From an uncultured Ruminococcus sp. (GTDB lineage: Bacteria > Bacillota > Clostridia > Oscillospirales > Ruminococcaceae): 64,000 bases of DNA. Below, piece after piece: positions 24,587 to 33,343 of this stretch (the stretch's first letter is position 1; each line of letters begins with the position of its first letter). Position numbers and translations under genes: made by a program. The DNA lies in the NCBI GenBank assembly GCA_910576995.1, contig CAJTLC010000005.1:62001-126000 (forward strand). Reading direction: 5' to 3'. The notes beneath the pieces are model-generated. The model was not told the DNA's origin, made no database searches, and worked only from the letters and a program-made list of their open reading frames with translations.

Positions 24587-25582
24587 TCACTTCCAGAATT
24601 TCGGGACGAAAAGTTCTGTATAAAGATCGACGGCATATTCATCGCTCATTCCCGAGATATAGTCGCAGACGGCACGGTCGGAGTCATATTTTTCGGCTAT
24701 ATCACGGTAAAAATCAGGCATTTGTTTTGTATTGTCCTTAAAGTGGGAATACAGCTTCCTGATGAGAAGTTCTGCCTTGTACTCTTCCTGTTTTGCGGCA
24801 GGATTAGTGTAGACTTTTTTGAACATAAAATTCCTGAGATCGTCATGAGCCTTTCTGATATGCGGTTCAAAATCTATGGAATATTCTCCGTGTTCGACCA
24901 CGGAGGCAACGAGAGTTGTGATTCTTTGAGTTTTTGTATTTCCGAGAATACGAACGCAGTCGGCAGGCAATTCTGCGGAATTAAGCACGCCTGCGCGGAT
25001 TGAATCTTCAATATCGTGATTTATGTATGCAATAGTATCCGCGAGCCGGACAACGCATCCCTCGCGTGTGGCGGCGGTCATATTTGTATGGCATTCTATC
25101 CCGTCTCTGACAGCTTTAGTAAGATTAAGACCTTTGCCATTTTTTTCAAGATATTCAACAACGCGGACGCTTTGCATATAATGCTTGAAACCGTGAGGGC
25201 AGATCTCATTAAGAACAGCTTCACCGCAGTGACCGAAAGGGGAATGACCAAGGTCGTGACCGAGAGCGACAGCCTCCGTAAGATCTTCGTTTAGACGCAT
25301 ACATCGGGAAATAGTACGGGCGATCTGCGATACTTCGAGTGTGTGGGTAAGCCGTGTACGGTAATGATCTCCGACAGGGGAGAGGAAAACCTGCGTTTTG
25401 CGTTTAAGTCTGCGAAAAGAATTGCAGTGAAGAATCCTGTCGCGATCGCGCTGAAAATCGGTTCTGTAGGGACATTTTTCCTCATATTTTTCTCTGCTCG
25501 TCATTTCGTCGTTCTGACTTGTGCAGGCATAGCGGCTGAGTATGGTAGTTTCAATAATTTCATTCTGTTCACGTACAGTCAT
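24587..25582 (-). CDS. Deoxyguanosinetriphosphate triphosphohydrolase-like protein
   Basis: 331 residues. HD-domain phosphohydrolase: TRLTHTLEVSQIARTI (first histidine), GHDLGHSPFGHCGE (HD pair with the GHDLGH signature) and the later YINHDIEDSIRAG aspartate. The N-terminal PYRTDFQRDRDRILHCNSFRRLKRKTQVF segment is typical of the dGTPase family. Known reaction: dGTP to deoxyguanosine and triphosphate; short Gram-positive versions like this may act on other dNTPs. It opens the operon with dnaG and rpoD, linking nucleotide pools to replication. AGGGG lies eight bases before ATG 25582. Confidence 0.93.
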   Translation of the reverse strand: MTVREQNEIIETTILSRYACTSQNDEMTSREKYEEKCPYRTDFQRDRDRILHCNSFRRLKRKTQVFLSPVGDHYRTRLTHTLEVSQIARTISRCMRLNEDLTEAVALGHDLGHSPFGHCGEAVLNEICPHGFKHYMQSVRVVEYLEKNGKGLNLTKAVRDGIECHTNMTAATREGCVVRLADTIAYINHDIEDSIRAGVLNSAELPADCVRILGNTKTQRITTLVASVVEHGEYSIDFEPHIRKAHDDLRNFMFKKVYTNPAAKQEEYKAELLIRKLYSHFKDNTKQMPDFYRDIAEKYDSDRAVCDYISGMSDEYAVDLYTELFVPKFWK

Positions 25583-25681
25583 AAATAATACGCCCCTTTC
25601 CTCAGTTTCAGATTAAATAAAAATAACCCTTTATTATACTTATACTCTCGAAAGGACAAAAACCCTTTATTTTTTTCAAAA

Positions 25682-26314
25682 TTATTTTATAACCGAGGAG
25701 AAATCTTCAAAAAACTCGCCGTGATCTGTAATTTCGGCAGCACCGTTTGTAATTTCCGTTAATTCTTTTATGAGAGAGGGGAGCAGCTCGTTCTGAACGA
25801 GAATTTCCAGAGTTACGCTGCTTCCAAAATCGGAATTGACAGTTATTACGTCGAAATTTGGCAGGATATAGCTGATTTTCCCGTACATCCCATAATCGGC
25901 GTTGATCTTCATACGATGACAAAGGCGCATATCCATGATTTTGGCAGCGTCGCAGGCAATCGAAGCGGCATGGGAATAAGCGCGCAGGAGACCGCCTCCG
26001 CCCAAGAGGATTCCGCCGAAATATCGTGTGACTACTATGCATACATCGGTAAGACCTCGTTTCTGGAGAACTTCCAGAACAGGAGTTCCGGCAGTACCCT
26101 GAGGTTCGCCGTCGTCGGAATATCGGGAAATATTGTCATGCCGCAAAATATATGCATAAACGTTATGGCGAGCCTTGCGGTGCATGGCTTTTATACTGGC
26201 AATGAATGCGACAGCTTCGTCGTTGGTCTTTACAGGCGCAATATAGCCGATAAACTCGGATTTTTTTTCGATAAATGAAGCTTCGGCAGGTTCATATATT
26301 GTGAAATAATTCAT
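25682..26314 (-). CDS. YigZ/IMPACT family protein
   Basis: 210 residues. N-terminal UPF0029 (IMPACT) domain with KKSEFIGYIAPVKTNDEAVAFI and the signature stretch RYSDDGEPQGTAGTPVLEVL followed by VVTRYFGGILLGGGGLLRAYS; C-terminal ferredoxin-like DUF1949 domain (about 135-205). The eukaryotic homologue regulates the GCN2 kinase, while the bacterial role is unsettled. AAAGGA precedes ATG 26314. It stands between dgt and rpmE on the same strand, with the rpmE terminator in front of it. Confidence 0.93.
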   Translation of the reverse strand: MNYFTIYEPAEASFIEKKSEFIGYIAPVKTNDEAVAFIASIKAMHRKARHNVYAYILRHDNISRYSDDGEPQGTAGTPVLEVLQKRGLTDVCIVVTRYFGGILLGGGGLLRAYSHAASIACDAAKIMDMRLCHRMKINADYGMYGKISYILPNFDVITVNSDFGSSVTLEILVQNELLPSLIKELTEITNGAAEITDHGEFFEDFSSVIK

Positions 26315-26337
26315 AAAAATCCTTTCGCTCTGACAAC

Positions 26338-26364
26338 AAAAAGCCGCTCGACGTTGAGCGGCTT
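26338..26364 (-). terminator. Terminator of rpmE
   Basis: AAGCCGCTC and GAGCGGCTT pair on the minus strand and are followed by TTTTTG, 10 bp past the rpmE stop. Confidence 0.92.
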
Positions 26365-26373
26365 ATTGAGCAA

Positions 26374-26577
26374 TTACTTATCCATGTTGAAACGCTTCTT
26401 GAATCTGTCAACGCGTCCGCCTGTGTCAACAAGCTTCTGCTTTCCAGTGTAGAACGGATGGCACTTTGAGCAGATTTCAACCTTGATATTCTCTTTTGTA
26501 GACATAGTTTCAATCACGTTGCCGCAGTGGCAGGTAATAGTAGTCTTTACAAAATTAGGATGGATTCCCTCTTTCAC
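26374..26577 (-). CDS. rpmE: 50S ribosomal protein L31
   Basis: 67 residues starting at GTG 26577, giving the family start [14 protein letters not shown] lies eight bases upstream. An in-frame GTG at 26586 overlaps that ribosome site and is less likely. Cysteines in CHCGN and [10 protein letters not shown] mark it as the zinc-binding (C+) form. It joins the large subunit near the central protuberance. Single gene with its own promoter and terminator; the leader is about 80 bases. Confidence 0.96.
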   Translation of the reverse strand: MKEGIHPNFVKTTITCHCGNVIETMSTKENIKVEICSKCHPFYTGKQKLVDTGGRVDRFKKRFNMDK

Positions 26578-26663
26578 GATTGTCACCTCTTTCGGTTATT
26601 TTTTGTAAATCGTGCAGCCCATCAGTTACCTTAGACAGTAGTGCAAGCATACATTAGATTTAA

Positions 26664-26692
26664 ATTATATCATACTTTTTTCAAAATGTCAA
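26664..26692 (-). promoter_or_regulatory. Promoter of rpmE
   Basis: Minus-strand TTGACA (26687-26692), 17 bp, TATAAT (26664-26669), full consensus. Confidence 0.9.
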
Positions 26693-26768
26693 GTAGAATG
26701 ATACATATTTTTATTTTTTAATTTAGTCTTTTATTTTTTCAGCAAATTGACTGCCATGAATTACGTAT

Positions 26769-28481
26769 TTACTGGAAATTCTTAGCAAAATCCTCATGAA
26801 GTTTCTGTTCAAGTATTTCAGCTTCCGCTTTTGTGGGCTGCTTAGCTGTGAGATAAGTCTTGATCTTAGGTTCTGTACCCGAAGGACGAACTATTACCTT
26901 TGATCCTCCCTCAAGGAAGAATGCGAGAACATTCGACTTGGGAAGAGTGATCTCTGTGATCTCGCCTGTAGCGGTGTTTTTGGAAGTGCTTGCCTTGTAG
27001 TCGTCGAACTTAACGACCTTGATTCCCGCGATCTCAGCAGGCGGATTATCACGGAGAGAAGTCATGATAGAATCCATCTTCTTCATACCGCTTTCACCCT
27101 CGAAAGTGAAGCTGTACAAAGTCTGGTAGAACATACCATACTTGGCATACATATTCTTGCGAGCCTGAATGAGGGAAATTCCCTGTGTGCGGTAATATGC
27201 AGCCATTTCGCAGATGAGCATGGAAGCGTTGACGGCGTCTTTATCGCGGACGTAGCTGCCGGAGAGATAGCCGTAGCTCTCTTCAAATCCGAAGATATAG
27301 CGGTTTTCTTCGCCCTTTTCTTCGAGAAGTCCGATCTGCTCGCCGATGAATTTAAATCCTGTAAGAACATCGATGATCTCAACGCCGTATTCCTTACCTA
27401 TAGAATTAACGATATCGGTAGTAACGATCGTCTTTACAGCGATAGGATTTTTTGGCATCGTACCCTTTTTAATGCGCTGATCGGCAATATATTCAAGAAG
27501 CATTGCGCCGACTTCATTTCCGCTGAAAAGAGCGTATCCGTCGCCGTCGGGAACAGCGATTCCCACGCGGTCGCAGTCTGGATCGGTAGCAAGAAGAAGA
27601 TCGGGCTTAACCTCGTTGCAGTATTTCAGACCAACTTCAAGAGCCTCACGAATTTCTGGATTCGGATAAGGGCAGGTCGTGAAATTGCCATCAGGATTTT
27701 CCTGTTCTTTAACAATGGTAACATCGGTGATTCCAATACGCTTGAGAATCTCGCGTACAGGCTTGTTTCCCGTTCCGTTAAGAGGCGTATATACCACCTT
27801 AAGACCGCTTGAAGCGCAAAGATCGGTATTTATACCCTCTGCGAGAACTTTCTCGTAGAAAGCTTCGACAACGTCATTGCCGATGTAGCTGATATTGCCT
27901 TTTTCAAGTTCTTCATCAAAATTTGCCGATTTTACGCCGCTGAAAATATCAAGGGAATTTATTTTTTCAAGAATTATTTCAGCGCCGCGGAGCGTGATCT
28001 GGCATCCGTCGTCGCCGTAAACCTTGTAACCGTTGTATTTTGCGGGATTATGGCTTGCGGTAACCATTATACCGCCCTGGCATTTAAGCTGTCTTACAGC
28101 GAATGAAAGACAGGGAGTAGGCATAAGTTCGGGATAAATATAAACCTTGATGCCGTTTGCGGCGAGAACTTCTGCGGCAGCCTTTGAGAAAACGTCGCTC
28201 TTGATTCTGCTGTCGTAAGAAACCGCAACGGCAGGATTTGCGTATTCCTGATTAAGATAGTCGGCAAATCCCTGCGTAGCTCGCTTTACAGTATAAACGT
28301 TCATACGGTTCGTACCTGCGCCTATAACGCCTCTGAGACCTCCCGTACCGAATTCAAGGTCTCTGTAAAATCTATCTTTTATCGCCTCGTCGTCATTTTC
28401 AATGCTTGCAAGTTCAGTCTGAAGATCAGGATCTGCATTGGCATTTGCGCACCACAGGCTGTAAAGTTCTTTTTCTTTCAT
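26769..28481 (-). CDS. pgcA: Phosphoglucomutase/phosphomannomutase
   Basis: 570 residues, the long alpha-D-phosphohexomutase form common in Firmicutes. Catalytic serine loop MVTASHNPAKYNGYKVYG near residues 139-156, metal-binding loop ATDPDCDRVGIAV near 294-306, sugar-binding GFEESYGYLSG near 393-403, and phosphate-binding RPSGTEPKIKTYL near 530-542. It interconverts glucose-1-phosphate and glucose-6-phosphate, supplying the glucose-1-phosphate used by the glycogen genes at the right end of the window and for envelope sugars. Transcribed singly behind a promoter with a perfect -10 box; the leader is about 110 bases. Confidence 0.95.
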   Translation of the reverse strand: MKEKELYSLWCANANADPDLQTELASIENDDEAIKDRFYRDLEFGTGGLRGVIGAGTNRMNVYTVKRATQGFADYLNQEYANPAVAVSYDSRIKSDVFSKAAAEVLAANGIKVYIYPELMPTPCLSFAVRQLKCQGGIMVTASHNPAKYNGYKVYGDDGCQITLRGAEIILEKINSLDIFSGVKSANFDEELEKGNISYIGNDVVEAFYEKVLAEGINTDLCASSGLKVVYTPLNGTGNKPVREILKRIGITDVTIVKEQENPDGNFTTCPYPNPEIREALEVGLKYCNEVKPDLLLATDPDCDRVGIAVPDGDGYALFSGNEVGAMLLEYIADQRIKKGTMPKNPIAVKTIVTTDIVNSIGKEYGVEIIDVLTGFKFIGEQIGLLEEKGEENRYIFGFEESYGYLSGSYVRDKDAVNASMLICEMAAYYRTQGISLIQARKNMYAKYGMFYQTLYSFTFEGESGMKKMDSIMTSLRDNPPAEIAGIKVVKFDDYKASTSKNTATGEITEITLPKSNVLAFFLEGGSKVIVRPSGTEPKIKTYLTAKQPTKAEAEILEQKLHEDFAKNFQ

Positions 28482-28594
28482 AAAAAAACCTCCTGAAAAA
28501 ATTATATCGGCATAGCAGCGGCAATAGCGTTAGCATAAAAGGAAAAATAGATAATAAAAATCCGCTGACAAATATTCTATACAGATACAGGTTA

Positions 28595-28623
28595 ATTATA
28601 CCATATTATTTATGCTTTGAAAA
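28595..28623 (-). promoter_or_regulatory. Promoter of the phosphoglucomutase gene
   Basis: Minus-strand TTTTCA (28618-28623), 17 bp, TATAAT (28595-28600). The -35 box is weak. Confidence 0.55.
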
Positions 28624-28648
28624 GAGAATATCTATATATTTTTTTATT

Positions 28649-29818
28649 TTAATTAAGTGCAAGCTGCTGTACAACTTCTATCGCAGCCGAATATTGAGCG
28701 TCAAATCCCTCGACATCGTTTTCAACAGGAACGTCGGGAGTGAGACCTATTCCGTCGTAGCATTCTGAATGCGCTGTTTTATATTCGGCAACCGTCAGAA
28801 TTACAGCTCCGCCGTTTTCGAGTTCCGTTGTAGTCTGCATAACTCCTTTTCCGTAAGTTTGCGAACCTACGAGAGGAGCTTTTCCGAAATCACGGAGGGA
28901 AGCCGCGAAAAGTTCGGCTGCGCTGGCGGTATTTTCGTTGACTATTACTGCCATAGGCATATTCAGTTCCGAAGCGTCCGAGTAAACGAGCGTTTCCGAA
29001 TGACCGTCCTTGTATTCGGCAGTCGCCACAACGCCCTCCGGAAGAAGCGGATCAAGGCATTCCGAAAGCGCCGAAACAAGACCTCCGCCGTTATCGCGGA
29101 GATCGAAGATAAGTGAGGTTGCGCCGTTTGCAGTTAATCTTTCAAGCGCGTCGATAAATTGCTGCGAAGTATTCTGTTTGAAGCCGCTGATTTTGATATA
29201 CCCGACGTAATTTCCGAGCATTTCGGATTCTACGGTAGTGACTTCTATAGAGCGGCGTGTGAATGAATATTCAGTGTCTTTGCCTTCGCGCCGAATAGTA
29301 AGGGAAACTGTTGAACCCTCCGTACCGCGCATCGCGTCGGCGGATTCGGCAAAACCTATTTCCTTGACGTCAACGCCGTCGATGGCAATGATAATATCGT
29401 TTTCGAGAAGTCCGGAATCGGTGGCAGGGGAATTGGATGCTATTTCTGAGATCCTGATATAGCCGCTTTCATCTTCGGCTATCGTAAGACCGAGACCTAC
29501 GAGCGTGCCGGAATTATCATTCTGCTCTGTCAGATATTCTTCTTCTGTAAGATATCGGGAATATTTGTCGTCGATTCCCGATACATAGCCTTTCATGATT
29601 CCGTCGCTTAGCGTATTCTCGTTTATTTCGCCGAAATAATTATCTCTGACGTAGGAATCGAGAGTCTGAAGAGAATTATATTTTTTGGCTTTTTCATTAA
29701 CATCAACAACTTTTGTATTGAAACTTTGCAGAGAAAAGAACGATGTGAGAATGAAAGTTACCGCAATTGAAACGGCAATAAGGCTCAGAGCAAGTCCGAG
29801 ACTGATTTTTTTGTTCAT
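28649..29818 (-). CDS. ctpA: S41 family C-terminal processing peptidase
   Basis: 389 residues. N-terminal signal anchor (LGLALSLIAVSIAVTFILTSFF). PDZ domain about 95-180 with LVGLGLTIAEDESGYIRISE and DIIAIDGVDV. Peptidase S41 domain with LIFDLRDNGGGLVS, VIVNENTASAAELFAASLRD (catalytic serine in TASAAE) and SQTYGKGVMQT (catalytic lysine). It trims C-termini of exported proteins outside the membrane. In this neighbourhood, downstream of ftsE-ftsX-M23, homologues often control peptidoglycan hydrolases. A palindrome and repeat copy 7 lie between it and the M23 gene. Confidence 0.93.
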   Translation of the reverse strand: MNKKISLGLALSLIAVSIAVTFILTSFFSLQSFNTKVVDVNEKAKKYNSLQTLDSYVRDNYFGEINENTLSDGIMKGYVSGIDDKYSRYLTEEEYLTEQNDNSGTLVGLGLTIAEDESGYIRISEIASNSPATDSGLLENDIIIAIDGVDVKEIGFAESADAMRGTEGSTVSLTIRREGKDTEYSFTRRSIEVTTVESEMLGNYVGYIKISGFKQNTSQQFIDALERLTANGATSLIFDLRDNGGGLVSALSECLDPLLPEGVVATAEYKDGHSETLVYSDASELNMPMAVIVNENTASAAELFAASLRDFGKAPLVGSQTYGKGVMQTTTELENGGAVILTVAEYKTAHSECYDGIGLTPDVPVENDVEGFDAQYSAAIEVVQQLALN

Positions 29819-29848
29819 AAACTGTCTCTCTTTCTTTTAAAGTAAAGG

Positions 29849-29875
29849 CAGCACCGCACAATTTTGTGCGGTGCT
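29849..29875. terminator. Palindrome in front of ctpA, possible attenuator
   Basis: CAGCACCGCACAA and TTGTGCGGTGCTG are perfect complements two bases apart. On the minus strand only a weak T-rich stretch follows. The sequence matches the joined ends of the GGCAACACCGC element at 6410-6597. Confidence 0.5.
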
Positions 29876-29880
29876 GATTA

Positions 29881-30039
29881 ATACTAATCCCCGAAATGTT
29901 GATAGATAAAATTGCGAGCGTAAATTCTGTCAGGCAAGGAGAACACCACAAGACAGGCTGTCGCCTGCCGAGGATGTTCGGCGCAGCATGACGAAATTTA
30001 TGCCGCAAGTTTATCCATTGTTATTTCGGGGATTAGTAT
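29881..30039 (+). repeat. Structured inverted-repeat element, copy 7
   Basis: Ends ATACTAATCCCCGAAAT and ATTTCGGGGATTAGTAT are exact complements. Core GGCAAGGAGAACACC, hairpin CAGGC-TGTC-GCCTG, then CCGAGGATGTTCGGCG. It lies between the M23 peptidase and ctpA genes. Confidence 0.88.
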
Positions 30040-30052
30040 AAGAGCCTGTCCT

Positions 30053-31486
30053 TTACGGACCTACATAATTCATAGGATTCTGGGCGACGCCGTTTTCACG
30101 TATTTCAAAATGAAGATGCGCGCCGGTAGAATGACCCGTAGAGCCGATAGCGCCGATCACCTGATTCTGTTCAACATAATCGCCGACAGAAACAGAGGCG
30201 TAGGAAAGATGCGCGTAAACCGTTGAATAAGTTCCGTCATGAGAAATAATGATGTAATTTCCGTATCCGCCGCCGCAGCCGCAGCTGTAATTTTTAGCGA
30301 AATTGTGCGTACAGCTATTTGCAACATAAATTACCGTACCTGCTTTTGAAGCTACAGCCGCTCCTCCCATGATGCCGCCGTCTCCGACGTCTATGCCGTT
30401 ATGATTGCGTCCCCAGCGAGGACCGAAAGGGCTGCTTATATAGCTGAATCCCGGACAAGGCCATGTGAATCCGGATGCAGAGGGCGCGGAAGGGGTGTAT
30501 GTTGGCTGATTAGGAACGGAAGGAGTAACCGGAGCAGGATTATCGCCTCCGCCAACGCCGGCGTTATTATTATTTGCCTGCTGCTGTTGCTGTAAAAGCT
30601 TTTGCTGCTCTTCCCATTTTCTTCTTTGCTCGGCTTCGTAACGCTCCTGAGCCGCTTTTCTCTCGCGTTCGATCGCTGCGACCATTTCTGCTTCTTCAGC
30701 GTCAAGGGCTTTATTCAGTTCTTCGAGTTCGTCCTTATCTGCATTAAGCGACTCCTGTTCCAATGCAAGTCTTTCGATCTCGTACTGAGTATCTTTCATT
30801 TTCACATTAAGCTGTTCGATCTCGTCAGTTTTTTCCTCTTTGCGTTTTTCCTGATCTTCAAGCTTCATGGTAAGATTCAACTTTTCGGATTCGAGATCTT
30901 TTTTCGACTGTTCCAGAGCCTCTATTTCATTGAGAATATCGTTGATAAGCTTATCGTCGTATTCTGCGACACGGTTTATCATCTGAACGCGCGCCATCAT
31001 ATCGTAAAAGCTTGTCGAACCGAGAACCATAGACGCAGCAGAATCGTTGCTGTTCATATACATTGAGCAGAGACGTTCCTTGAAAAGTTCGATATTGGTA
31101 TCGATAGCAGTCTGCTGATTTACAATATCGGCGTCGAGAAGAGTGATATTAGTTTCGGTAGTTTCAATATCTGCGCTGATGCTGTTCAGCTCGGCGTTGA
31201 GCAGATCGATATTTTCCTGAATACAGTCGATTTGCTCATTCAGATATTCCTGCTGCTGTTTTTCGTAATTCTTGTCGCCTTCAAGATCGTTTATTTTATT
31301 TTCAAGAGCGGCAATTTTTTCGGAATTTGCTTTACGCTGCTCCTGAATTTCCTGAAGCGTTTTCGCAGCCTGAACTTCACTTTTGTCGGTAAGCAGCGGA
31401 TAAGCTGCCAGAATGCCGATAGAAATGGCGGAACAGGTCATAAATGACAGTACCCTTTTGGCAATTTTCAACTTCTTCATAATCAT
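30053..31486 (-). CDS. Coiled-coil M23 peptidase (EnvC/PcsB-like FtsEX partner)
   Basis: About 477 residues from ATG 31486; ATG 31480 and an upstream TTG at 31516 are alternatives, and AAAGGAG lies about 20 bases before 31486, so the start is uncertain. Signal sequence (VLSFMTCSAISIGILAAYPLL), then heptad-rich coiled coil (about residues 45-290), a Gln/Asn/Pro linker, and a C-terminal LytM/M23 domain with HNGIDVGDGG, YGNYIIISHDGTYSTVYAHL and GSTGHSTGAHLHFEIRENG, giving the zinc histidines. It should cut peptidoglycan cross-links outside the cell. The gene directly follows ftsX, matching the known regulation of such hydrolases by FtsEX through the coiled coil. Confidence 0.9.
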   Translation of the reverse strand: MIMKKLKIAKRVLSFMTCSAISIGILAAYPLLTDKSEVQAAKTLQEIQEQRKANSEKIAALENKINDLEGDKNYEKQQQEYLNEQIDCIQENIDLLNAELNSISADIETTETNITLLDADIVNQQTAIDTNIELFKERLCSMYMNSNDSAASMVLGSTSFYDMMARVQMINRVAEYDDKLINDILNEIEALEQSKKDLESEKLNLTMKLEDQEKRKEEKTDEIEQLNVKMKDTQYEIERLALEQESLNADKDELEELNKALDAEEAEMVAAIERERKAAQERYEAEQRRKWEEQQKLLQQQQQANNNNAGVGGGDNPAPVTPSVPNQPTYTPSAPSASGFTWPCPGFSYISSPFGPRWGRNHNGIDVGDGGIMGGAAVASKAGTVIYVANSCTHNFAKNYSCGCGGGYGNYIIISHDGTYSTVYAHLSYASVSVGDYVEQNQVIGAIGSTGHSTGAHLHFEIRENGVAQNPMNYVGP

Positions 31487-31536
31487 TCGGTGAAAAACAC
31501 CATAAACTCCTTTCAAAATTAGCTTGTCCGTGAGTA

Positions 31537-32442
31537 TTATACATTCAAATGCCGGCGTGTGCTGATAACGCTTCCCAGAGCGCCGACCAATCCTCCGACC
31601 AAAAGGTAAGACGCGCCGACGATAAGTCTGATGTCAGCAAAAGGTATAACGCTTGTTACGCCGAACGCGCTCATAAGCGTACCCTGATTAAGCAGTATGT
31701 TATATACTGAACGGTAGACAGCCCAAGTGATAAGGAATGCGCCTGAGCCTGCAAAAAATCCCGTAACAAAACCTTCAACAAAGAAAGGCGTACGGATAAA
31801 GGTATTGGTTGCGCCTACATATTTCATGATCTGAATTTCTTCACGACGGGCAAAAACGCTTGCCTTTGTGGTATTCGATATCATTATCATTGAAACGACA
31901 GCAAGCGCGACAATGACCGCTCCTGCAATGAGAGTAACGACTCTTCTCAATTCGCGGAGAAACTGCGCTACCTGCGGAGAAGATTTTGCGACTTCTACTT
32001 CGGCGATCTGACATATAACCTGCGTTGTATTTTCAATTTGATCATTATTTATGACGGTTACGCTGAATCCGTCGGGCATAAATTCATGATCGTCTATATA
32101 GTTGAAAATTTCTTTTCCCTGCGAGATCTGATTCTGCATACGTTCGTACGCTTCATCTTTTGAATTATACACAACGGTATCGACATTTTCAAGTTCAAGG
32201 AGCTGCGCGTTTATTTCGCCGACGCGTTCCTGAGGAGTATCAGGGTAAAGATATACGGCTATTTCGTTCTGATTTCCAAGACCGAGGATCATGGAATTCA
32301 TATTGATGTAAAACAGCGCGGAACAGCCTACGAGAAGCAGCGAAATCAGCAGGACGCAGAATGTTGCGAACGCCATCATTTTATTTTTCCATATATTTTC
32401 AATACCTTGATTGGCAAGATATTTGATACCGCTTACTTTCAT
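31537..32442 (-). CDS. ftsX: Cell division permease FtsX
   Basis: 301 residues. N-terminal cytoplasmic start and first membrane helix (AFATFCVLLISLLLVGCSALFYI), an extracellular domain of about 120 residues (about 45-165) that contacts wall hydrolases, and three C-terminal helices with the FtsX permease motif RREEIQIMKYVGATNTFIRTPFFVEG. It forms a complex with FtsE. Its start overlaps the ftsE stop in an ATGA arrangement (32439-32442). Confidence 0.96.
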   Translation of the reverse strand: MKVSGIKYLANQGIENIWKNKMMAFATFCVLLISLLLVGCSALFYINMNSMILGLGNQNEIAVYLYPDTPQERVGEINAQLLELENVDTVVYNSKDEAYERMQNQISQGKEIFNYIDDHEFMPDGFSVTVINNDQIENTTQVICQIAEVEVAKSSPQVAQFLRELRRVVTLIAGAVIVALAVVSMIMISNTTKASVFARREEIQIMKYVGATNTFIRTPFFVEGFVTGFFAGSGAFLITWAVYRSVYNILLNQGTLMSAFGVTSVIPFADIRLIVGASYLLVGGLVGALGSVISTRRHLNV

Positions 32443-33284
32443 TCCGCACCTCCTCCGTCATTCTGAGATGCGCCCGTGATAGCCGCGATAACATCGTCAA
32501 TGAGCGGAAGTTCCGAGTCGTCGGATTCCTTGCCGAGCGCAGTCTGATACGGAGCGGAAGCCGCGTTTTCCATAGACTGAGCAAGTTCAACTTCCGGCAG
32601 GATTTCATCGTTTATGCCCATTACGACTTCGTCGTAAACGATTTCGCCGTCTGTTATGTTTATGATTCGTCCTCCGAAATGACGAACAAGATCGTGTTCG
32701 TGAGTGACCATAAGTATTGTAGTACCCTGATCGTTGATGCCTTTCAGCAGTTCGACGATCTCATACGAAAGTTCGGGATCTATATTACCCGTAGGCTCGT
32801 CCGCAATTATAAGCTGTGGATCGTTGACCAGCGCTCTTGCGATAGCAACACGCTGCTTTTCACCGCCGGAAAGTTCGTCCGGATATGAATTTGTTTTTGA
32901 TTGCAGTCCGACAAGACTTATAACATACGGAACTCTTTTTCGTATCAATTTTAGCGGCGCGTCAAGAACGCGCAGTACGAATGCAATATTTTCATATACC
33001 GTCATTGACGGTATCAGGCGGAAATCTTGGAAAACAAAGCCGAGAGTACGGCGAAATTCCGGGATCTTACGCTTTCGGAGCTTATTAAGGTTATAACCGT
33101 TTACGGTAACGACGCCGCTTGTAGCGTCGATCTCCTTAAGAAGCAGTTTGATCATGGTACTTTTTCCCGCACCCGAAGAACCTACCACAAAAGCAAAGTC
33201 TCCGTCGTTGATTTTGAGGCTGACGTTGTTAAGGGCGTCTACGCCGCTTGAATAGGTAACGGATACGTTCTGAAGTTCTACCAT
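32439..33284 (-). CDS. ftsE: Cell division ATP-binding protein FtsE with C-terminal extension
   Basis: 281 residues. ABC ATPase: Walker A GSSGAGKST near 34-42, Q-loop FVFQDFRLIP near 83-92, signature LSGGEKQRV near 138-146, Walker B LIIADEPTG near 159-167, H-loop VTHEHDLV near 194-201. Typical FtsE ends soon after residue 225; here about 55 extra acidic and alanine-rich residues follow, with no motif I recognise. Drives FtsX to activate the M23 peptidase encoded two genes on. GGAAGG lies upstream of ATG 33284. Confidence 0.95.
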   Translation of the reverse strand: MVELQNVSVTYSSGVDALNNVSLKINDGDFAFVVGSSGAGKSTMIKLLLKEIDATSGVVTVNGYNLNKLRKRKIPEFRRTLGFVFQDFRLIPSMTVYENIAFVLRVLDAPLKLIRKRVPYVISLVGLQSKTNSYPDELSGGEKQRVAIARALVNDPQLIIADEPTGNIDPELSYEIVELLKGINDQGTTILMVTHEHDLVRHFGGRIINITDGEIVYDEVVMGINDEILPEVELAQSMENAASAPYQTALGKESDDSELPLIDDVIAAITGASQNDGGGAE

Positions 33285-33343
33285 GTTTACACCTTCCTTC
33301 CTTTACGGCAAGATGCGTGAGACAGCCATTTTATTATGACAAC

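Noticed and set aside
29703..30008. 101-codon frame upstream of ctpA
   Set aside because: It spans the repeat element and the palindrome, then overlaps ctpA in another frame; no protein family resemblance.
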